A stretch of 64,000 nt of DNA from Notospermus geniculatus (lineage: Eukaryota > Nemertea > Pilidiophora > Heteronemertea > Lineidae), in NCBI GenBank assembly GCA_002633025.1, contig NMRB01001035.1, positions 83,288 through 147,287 of the forward strand. The letters run 5' to 3'. The notes under the pieces were generated by a model. That model saw nothing but the letters and a program-made list of their open reading frames with translations. It was not told the DNA's origin and made no database searches. A program made the translations under genes and the position numbers. This document shows, one piece after another, positions 56,581 through 64,000 of the stretch; the stretch's first letter is position 1; each line of letters opens with the position of its first letter.

Positions 56581-56725
56581 AGCGTCCTAGGAATGCAGAT
56601 CCGACAAACAATAGCCCGCTATTGTAAGGTTCTATTCGAATGGTCACGGTCTCTCTAGCCATATATTCTAATCCCTCGTGTGCTGCGGGTGAGTTTTCAG
56701 GGATAGTTTCAGTGACCAAATTTTN

Positions 56726-59700
56726 ACATAGCTGCAACCTTATTCCAAACATTTGACCTCTGCAGGTTTTAGTCTGGTTTTAGCCCCTAGGGACTAAAAC
56801 CTCACCCAATTCATTTTCCATTAAAATGTGAGGTAACATTTCACATCGTAAATAGCGTGTTCGATTAGTTCCACCGGCCAGGCACTAGCGCTTTCTCAGA
56901 CATGCGCATTGGATGCCAATAAAAGAACGCTGTCGTGTTAGACACGAGTAAAGTGTCATGGCGGATGCGCTCTGATTGGCTGATTGTCCGCCATGACGCT
57001 TTACTCGTGTCTAACACGACAGCGTTTTATTTCTTTTGCACGCCGATTTATGGACCGATGTATGCTAGGGCTGTGTGACATCAAGCTCTGCATGCAGGGG
57101 TACTTCCCGAAGTAACCGGCTCAGGGCGGAGGGTTAGTAGTGCCTGCCGCGACAGCCCGACTTGGAGAACTTCCGGTAAATAAAACGCTGTCGTGCCAGG
57201 CCGATATATAGAAGCGAGTAAGTTTTCGAACAGGCTAAAAGCTGAACACTCGCTCCCTCTGTTCAGTTGACCATAAGTACAGACCCACTGGCTCGATTGG
57301 CGCCGAAAGTGAAAGACCATCAATTATAGACGACGCTGTCTGACGAGGGATCCAATCATAAGCCATCATCACGGGTTTAGCCGACACCGCCGTAAAACAC
57401 TTTCTGATTGGCTAAGATATGTGTACAAAATGTACACTGTATATGTATACATTCATCATTATGTGCCAACGTTTTCGACCGAAAATTCAACAATCTTAGG
57501 GCAATTTCGTAAATTTGATCCATGTCACTCACGCACCTGGTTAGGTGAACTCATGTTTTGGACATTTTGATGATTTTTTATCCACTTACTTCATTTTAGG
57601 TGGTCGGAAAACACCAATTTGTTCCGCGAACCCAGCAAATCGGAGGGCAACTTCCACGCAGGAATTCCCCGAAACAGACCCGCTAACGCCGTCTACTGGT
57701 CATCTTTTAAGAACTGCATGAACTGAGGCATTCGGAGCGCGCCGGGGTTTCCCGTGTTTACCGCACGGCTTTCCAGGCATCGTGTTCCTTCTAGCAACAC
57801 TATCTGGACAGCTCAGTGCTCGGATAACGTACAAAATTCCTTAAAACCATGCAAACATCGAAAAAAATGTCGGCAAAAATCTTCCCGGGTCCAATAAATT
57901 TTAATGTGGCTGATTAAGCATTTAACGCCACGTTTGACAGCGATGCAGTTTGATGCTAAGTTGCCGTGTAGCATACATGGCGTGGGTGTTTTTTTCTTCA
58001 GAATTTTTACATCGTAATTTAACTGAAAATCCACCCAGAAGCAAAAAATTATCAATAGTAAGTAGGGTCTATTACCGTTCGTCACAGATTACCCCTCGTT
58101 CAGCCAGTGTTATAGAGGAGGCGATGACGGACTATGCGGTCTGGCATAGGCTCGAGATCCAGGTGTGGGATAATTAAAGTGGCACATGAAGCTCAAAAGG
58201 TATTTCTTACAGGACCGGGCTTCTCTGTGCTGCCCTGTAACGTTTTTCAGTGAGGCCCGTGCGCCAGTGTGAAAATACAATTAGACTGACGGAATACGCG
58301 GCGACTTGACAATGGGCGACACACAGAGAAACAGCGAGTCTGTTTCCCAGTGTGTTCCGAACAATGGAACTCACACTGAAAAACGACCACACTGAAACAC
58401 GTTACATCTGCTTGATAATAGGCACTGAGCAGCTTGATTATGAAATGGTGCATTTGACCTTTACAAATCAGTTAGCCATAATGTCAACCTCTCAGGCACC
58501 TAAGACACCCAAAGTCCTATCTTATTTTACTTTTAGTATTCCTATAATGTATCTTGTATGCCCGGGGTTAAGAAAGTTCCGCTCGGCAAAAGACGGTTTT
58601 GTATTAACTAATTAATACCTTCCGCTCACCCCTGGCTTTTCCGGTTTTTCGTCAAAACTAGCCTTACGATTAGAGACTAATTCAGAAGAAAGATGTGTCT
58701 GGACATTTGTCATGATACGCTGAGATCGAAAAATGCCTCAGTCTATAACATTATTTGCAGAGCGACAACCTTGGGCTACGGCTACACCAACTCCTTTTTG
58801 TTGTAAGCAGGAGCAGCTTAGAAAGACCGCGATCTTTCGGTTCACTTTAATTACCGACAAGCCAGGCATCAACGCAGATGAGACGAAGTACAAAAACTTT
58901 GTTTGTCGGACTGGGAGGGAGAACGTCGCGTGGAGGCTCATTGACATTTCCCGAAGATGGCCACGACTCATTATAGAGAAATTAAGAGTACACGCCATGG
59001 GGTTTTGAGAAATATCTTATACTATTAACCATACCTCAGAGGATTGTGCTGTGTACGTTCAGATGGGATAGCCGAACCTCTCTACTATTTTAACACCACG
59101 ACAACCCACCAGAGGAACAAACGGGATTTTTCCTTGTTTCGGAACATTACACCCCTACATGCAAATAAAACTAAGGACACCAGGACAAGATATTTGTCGT
59201 TAATTTCCGGTCATTTTCCAAGCGGATATTGTCCCTTCTTCATGAAAAACCTTGCACAGACAAGCTATTTCCTTCGATTCATTTCACTTTATTTGCTTCA
59301 TTATGAATTTGTACTTTAACATCCCTTTCAACATCGTATCGCTATCAATAATTTAAATAACTAGCGATATATACAAGACTAGAAGAAATAGATTTTGTGT
59401 ATACATTCAAAACGAAGTATATAATGATAAACATGTTTGTATAATGATTACGATTATTTAGGCATGTGAGAGTTCATGACTTTATATTTTATGCAAATGA
59501 ACTTCATTTATGGAATATCATGGACTATCGATTGCACACTCCACATGGCCTTGTGGCCACAAAAAAATAGAAGACGTAAAAAACGAGCGGGTAAATTCAT
59601 CCTACAGCCTTCATAACATGATTTAGCCATTGATGGTGCACATTGTATACATACTCTAAACTCCCACTTACCTGTCCCATTCGTGAACTCGGAAAAAATG

Positions 59701-60914
59701 ACCAAATCCTAAGTTGAAGATATCGCACGCTGTCATTCTTTGCCAGGCTCCGGGTGGGACAATAAAGCGAATTGATATCGAAAAAAATTGATTTAGAAAT
59801 AGAATTTGAAAGGGGACGAATTTTCGGGGAAAAAATGTTCTCCAGAATGTCAACAAAGAAATGTTCGTGCATTCTGATTGGCTGAAATTTTGTGTTTACA
59901 AACACCAGCCAAATGTAAATAAAACCCGCTATCAATTTGCTTTAAGTAAGTGGACAGAACATTACTGTTTCTGACCGTACCCCCCACCCGCACCCCATTA
60001 TCTTCAACTTAGGACTTAGTCATTTTTTTCCGAGTTCAGGAATGGGACAGGTAAGTGGGAATTTAGAGTAGTAATCCAGTTTTCAATACATGATATGTTA
60101 GTTCCACTTTCATTGCCTTCATGATGGTTTGTTTAATGTTACTCTCATCATGAAGCAACTCATCAGAAGCGCCCTCTGGTTTTAGATACATAAAGGTGGA
60201 TGATATGCCTGTTCGTGGAAATATATTTCTAAACGAGCAACTATTAAAAGGGGTGCTTTTGTCTCAGTACTTTTTTCTGGTATTTCAGATATCATTCTTG
60301 TAAGAAATAAGTTGTACTACTGAAAGTTTTCGAACAATTTTCCAAGATCGTTGGTGATTTGGCATCTAGTAAGAAATAGAAGTGGAAAATAAGAAGTGGG
60401 AAATTTAGACTGGTTCCCGGTCCCAGCATAACTCACGCAAAAGGACCGGTATTGCGTGATGTAACGTTGGAATTGATTGGCTATCTATTTTTCTATTGCC
60501 TGATGAAACATCGCAGTTTATTGGCTAGTTACTTTGGGGATGTGAGGTAAGTAGTCTAATGCATAACTGAGGAGAATCTTCTGCGACGTCATAACGTGGC
60601 AGCTTGCTGCCAAGTATGGCCGCCCAATACCGGTCCCTTATTGCGTGAGCTGTGTTGGGACTGGGAACCAGTCTATGGGAAATTTTGGAATTTTTGTGGA
60701 AATTTTTCAACTTCTCAAATTGGGATAATTTTTTTCCAATTTTGAGAAATATCGCCCGAAAAATCAGACAAAATATCATGTCATTTTAAGAAAATTTCTC
60801 AAAATGGGAAAAAAATATCCCAATTTGAGAAATAGAAAAATTCGCGCAAAATGCAAAAAATTCCCACTTCTTATTTTCCATTTTTATTTCTTACTCCTTC
60901 TGCAATTCGCATCC
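56726..60914. other. Copy-B 3' flank of the RFX gene
   Basis: Same content as 45501-49708: foldbacks at about 56920-57036, 58233-58408, 59655-60073 and 60366-60898. The minus-strand frame equivalent to 46480-46872 is shortened by a frameshift here (57813-58085), which argues against it being a gene. Confidence 0.55.
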
Positions 60915-61300
60915 TTAGAGCATGGTTAGTGAACTCCCGTCGCTGGTGCAGTAGTACTTATACGTTGTGTCCTGGTTGAAATACGACTGCTGTTCAGGAT
61001 AATACTGCCCCGTGTGTTTTTCTGCATCAAACGGCCGGTGTTGGTGAAGCGCCTGCATGGCACTGTCCGCACAAACCTGCGGCATCGAAAACATTTCATA
61101 AATGCTTGGAAGCGAGGTTGACTGCATAACATTACTGAAGCTCTCTTCTGATTGGTTGTTCGCTTTGACTTCCCTATTCTTGCCTGTGACGCAATTGCTT
61201 TGGGGAATGGTGATTGGCGTACACTGTCTGTAGTTTTGCTGTTGTCCACAGGTGGCGCCAGCATTCGTTGGCGGTGTGAACTGTTTGTACCCGTGTGATT
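60915..61300 (-). CDS. RFX4-like transcription factor, last exon (copy B)
   Basis: The counterpart of 49709-50094, with the same acceptor, phase, length (386 bp) and stop. The predicted tail ESHGYKQ to SSLTML is unchanged. An AATAAA within the adjacent MITE end is also kept. Confidence 0.8.
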
Positions 61301-61680
61301 CTGTAAGTAGGAAAAAATGAAAATACATGTAATCAGTGAATGCCAATAACCTAACAGGAGTATCTTACAATGAGTGATATGACTGCTCCATATGGAACTC
61401 AGCAAAACATAAAGCGCCCTTGGTCTTTCTTAGTCCGAACGTCTGACTCGTATTGCTATTTTTAGAATCTGCTGGACGCAATACAGAGTCAGATGATGAG
61501 TAACCGAAGAACCAGATTTTGGTTCTCCGTCATCAGCATGATCAGATCACGGATTGGTGGTTCCCGTATCACGTCACCTCAAACTGTAAAGATGGCGATG
61601 CTGTGCATTCGCCGATTCGGCTTTTCGAGAGGAATATTTGTCGTGATTTTGATACCGGTAACAAATTGCGGTTTTCTTAA

Positions 61681-61931
61681 AGGAGTTCGACGTCCAAGTT
61701 GTAAACAAACCAGTTTGTTTACAAACAGTGGTTGGCAAACTAGTTTTATTCCTTCGTGAAGGTGGCAGCACCAGTAGCGCCCTGTGATCGTTAGACTGGT
61801 GCCCGGTCCAATGCAACTCACTCACGATATTCACGTCAGTACATATCACTGACAATAGGTGGCAGCACCGCAGGCATCGGGTGGATAGCAAACCAGTGAG
61901 TGAGTGTTTACAACTTGGACGTCCAGCTCCT
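61681..61931. mobile_element. TTAA-flanked MITE, 251 bp, with empty site in copy A
   Basis: The ends AGGAGTTCGACGTCCAAGTT and (complement) AGGAGCTGGACGTCCAAGTT are near-perfect inverted repeats of 27 bp. TTAA lies outside both (61677-61680, 61932-61935), and copy A has a single TTAA at 50471-50474. The element lies in the intron between the last two RFX exons. Confidence 0.92.
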
Positions 61932-62233
61932 TTAATGTTTATCTGGCTAGAGTGAACAGAGAGCGTGATTGTGAGTGTATAACTGGTTGAAACCTAAGCA
62001 AGTATGCCTGAGATCAGCGTTGTCAAGTGATACGATTGCCGTGCACTAAATGTATGCAAAACACGACCTGGAGATGGACGGACCAATCAAAATAGACCCC
62101 CCGCGATAGGCTTCATCTGACTCTTGTTGCGACCGTCAGTTCTGCAAGTGAGCAACAGGAGGCAGTGTTCAGACTAGGTCTTTCTCTGCTAGGTAGATTA
62201 TACTATGTAGGCCTCTTGCCAAACCATACTGAC

Positions 62234-62341
62234 CGGTATAGATAAGCTGCTGAAGATACCTTTCCTCATCCTCCTTAAGTCGCTGGTCGACAATGTGGAT
62301 GATGTAGTCCTTAAAGAGCATGCTGAGGAGGTGGTAGGATC
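62234..62341 (-). CDS. RFX4-like transcription factor, exon SYHLL (copy B)
   Basis: Identical in protein to 50774-50881; one silent change (CTC to CTT in the QQL codon). The 27-bp tandem duplication of the acceptor region is present here too. The next upstream exons of this copy are not in the window. Confidence 0.82.
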
Positions 62342-63293
62342 CTGGGATAAGAGAAAATTAAAAGGATCCTGAGATAAGAGAAAAGTGAACAAGCCCTACG
62401 GCTCTAAGGGGTCGCTGCCTTAGGGGTTTGGGAATTGGGAGAATCGACACCTTGCGAAAGTCGGCCATTTTTTCCCAGAGGGTAATAACAAACACTGAAT
62501 GTACATTGAATATACACCATTGATGCACAGCACGTTTTAAAACCTGCAATTACACAAAACTTCTATGAATAGTTCCAAAATGAACACCTGCTCAGCATAG
62601 CTACATTCCATATATGATGCAATGTGCCCAGGCCGAAATTTGTGAAGATATTTCACACAAAAAAATGTTAAAGACAGACTTTTATCATGCCCTGTTTAGG
62701 ACAGACCTCAGCACTAGGTTTCCAGGCTCCTATCCCACAGTGTGAAACATAATGATTCATAAACCTGGACCCAAGGTTGGGTAAGCAATAAAAAAATGTG
62801 TTTTTCCCTTTTCTGAATTACTATTTTGCAAAAAGTAAGCCAAGGCTCAGTGCATATTAATGTTATACATGTATTACTGATGGTTATGTTATGTGATACA
62901 TTTTCAAGGCAAGTTTTTATGTTTGTGCAGATTTTAAAACATGCTGTACATCAGTGGTGTACAGTCACTGTATAGTTATAGCCCTCAGTCTAGGCCTATC
63001 TAGGGTTGAAATCGAAGAGTAGAATTGAGACGTTTTATGTCTCGAAGTCGCCTCTTGGAAAATTTCGTGATTCCCTGCCACCATGTTGTTAGTACTGTTA
63101 TCACATGACTACATCAAAGCAATCTCGCGCAAGACAGCCGAACAAAGAACAGGTACCTCGACACCACGCTCATGTAAAAATGATTCCGTGGAGCGCGCGA
63201 CTAATGTTGACATTGCATCACTCCAAAAACAACAATGCGCATGCGCGACCGCAAATATTCTCGCATTTTAACGCCAAAATCCTTTTTACATGT

Positions 63294-63649
63294 AGGAATG
63301 AAATGGTCCATGGACCATGTGCTCACCCTTTTGGACATACATGTAACAGTGTAATGACAGAGGGAGGAACATGTCAGTTATAAGCAATCTGGGTCAAGTT
63401 ATTCCCAAGTTGCAGGACTGCAATGATTGTTGGGTTTAACTTGTGCCACCTGGTGGCCATATTGGATGTCTGGTTGGGCCAAAACTTCACATGCACATAA
63501 AGGTCATCTAGAGGGAGCCACATAGCACATTTGAGCACTCTGGGTCAAGTCGTTCCTGAGTTCTAGCACATTCGATGATTTTCGGGTTACGCCACCTGGC
63601 GGCCATATTGGAAGTTTAATCAGGCCGAAATTTGACGTACTTGTAAAGG
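63294..63649. repeat. MITE fragment and two tandem units of about 140 bp
   Basis: 63294-63370 carries one arm of the GGTCCATGGACC foldback. At 63389-63649 two similar units share CTGGGTCAAGT(T/C)(A/G)TTCC and GCCACCTGG(T/C)GGCCATATTGGA, then run into the 31-N gap. Confidence 0.7.
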
Positions 63650-63680
63650 NNNNNNNNNNNNNNNNNNNNNNNNNNNNNNN

Positions 63681-63877
63681 TAATAAGCAAGAAGTCAATC
63701 TCCAGAATTCACGAATTTTCGACCCCAACCGGGGTCTTTTTCAAGTGGAACTTTACAATCTGAAACTCTAGAAAAGAGTCTTTTCTAGAGTTTCAGATTG
63801 TAAAGTTCCACTTGAAAAAGACCCCGGTTGGGGTCGAAAATTCGTGAATTCTGGAGATTGACTTCTTGCTTATTATC
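63681..63877. repeat. Perfect 95-bp-arm palindrome next to the N gap
   Basis: The left arm TAATAAGCAAGAAGTCAATC... and the right arm ending ...GATTGACTTCTTGCTTATTA are exact complements over about 95 bp around a few-base centre near 63778. Each arm contains GACCCCGGTTGGGGTCGAAAA, or its complement, related to the hammerhead-like motif at 12421. It is either a head-to-head element end or a cloning/assembly fold. Confidence 0.85.
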
Positions 63878-64000
63878 ATTTTGTGTGTCAATTTTGTGCT
63901 TTTCTGTATCTTGAACAATCAGAACCATTTACTTTTCTTATGTGCCCATACTGCATGAACCCACTCATGATTAATACAGCTACGAAAGTTTGATTTCGAA

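Larger units (their letters stand above)
56726..64000 (-). repeat. Segmental duplication pair 4, copy B
   Basis: It begins immediately after the single N at 56725 with ACATAGCTGCAACC, equivalent to 45501. It runs collinear to about 63290, has an unrelated block at 63290-63905, and resumes at 63915 with sequence matching 52162 onwards, so the duplication continues past the window. Confidence 0.9.

Overview
This is non-coding-rich eukaryotic (animal) DNA. It has spliced genes with GT-AG introns, AATAAA signals, tRNA-derived SINEs and very many short foldback DNA transposons, with no operons and no bacterial signals. The base composition, repeat style (many TACATGTA and TAGGCCTA words) and an RFX4-like gene fit a marine invertebrate with a highly heterozygous genome, perhaps a deuterostome such as a hemichordate, echinoderm or cephalochordate. 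The species cannot be fixed from this window. Three N runs (41873-42043, 56725, 63650-63680) show it is a draft scaffold.

Two gene systems can be supported. (1) About 5.4-18.4 kb is a direct duplication of a roughly 6 kb unit. Each copy carries a secreted-peptide precursor of 181 residues (7478-8023 and 13614-14159, + strand) with a signal peptide and three short peptides sharing a core FNP(S/P)GW, each bounded by basic cleavage sites. I do not recognise the family; it looks like a neuropeptide precursor. (2) On the minus strand, seven exons between 56089 and 49709 join in perfect phase into the C-terminal 389 residues of an RFX transcription factor (RFX4-like). The two last exons are repeated at 62341-62234 and 61300-60915 in a second, nearly identical copy that starts exactly at the single N at 56725.

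The rest is a mosaic of direct segmental duplications (5.36-11.7/11.7-18.4, 22.3-24.5/24.7-28.8, 28.8-33.2/34.9-38.3, 45.5-52.2/56.7-64.0 kb) and nested mobile elements. The pairs differ by clean presence or absence of elements, so many insertions can be bounded with their target duplications: TTAA-type, TA-type (mariner/pogo-like), TTA-type (PIF/Harbinger-like), 8-bp hAT-type and a 9-bp Mutator-like case. Decayed transposase pieces of Harbinger (32520-32843 minus, 34656-34853 plus) and of a pogo/Tigger-like element (33751-34134) lie between 31.6 and 34.9 kb, the pogo element being inserted into a Harbinger copy. A hammerhead-ribozyme-like core lies at 12421-12469.

My main leads are the FNPxGW peptide precursor pair, the hammerhead-like motif, the RFX gene whose only nearby AATAAA lies inside a MITE, and the question whether the repeated pairs are true tandem duplications or two haplotypes placed end to end. 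All similarity statements come from reading the sequence and from memory of the families; no search was run.
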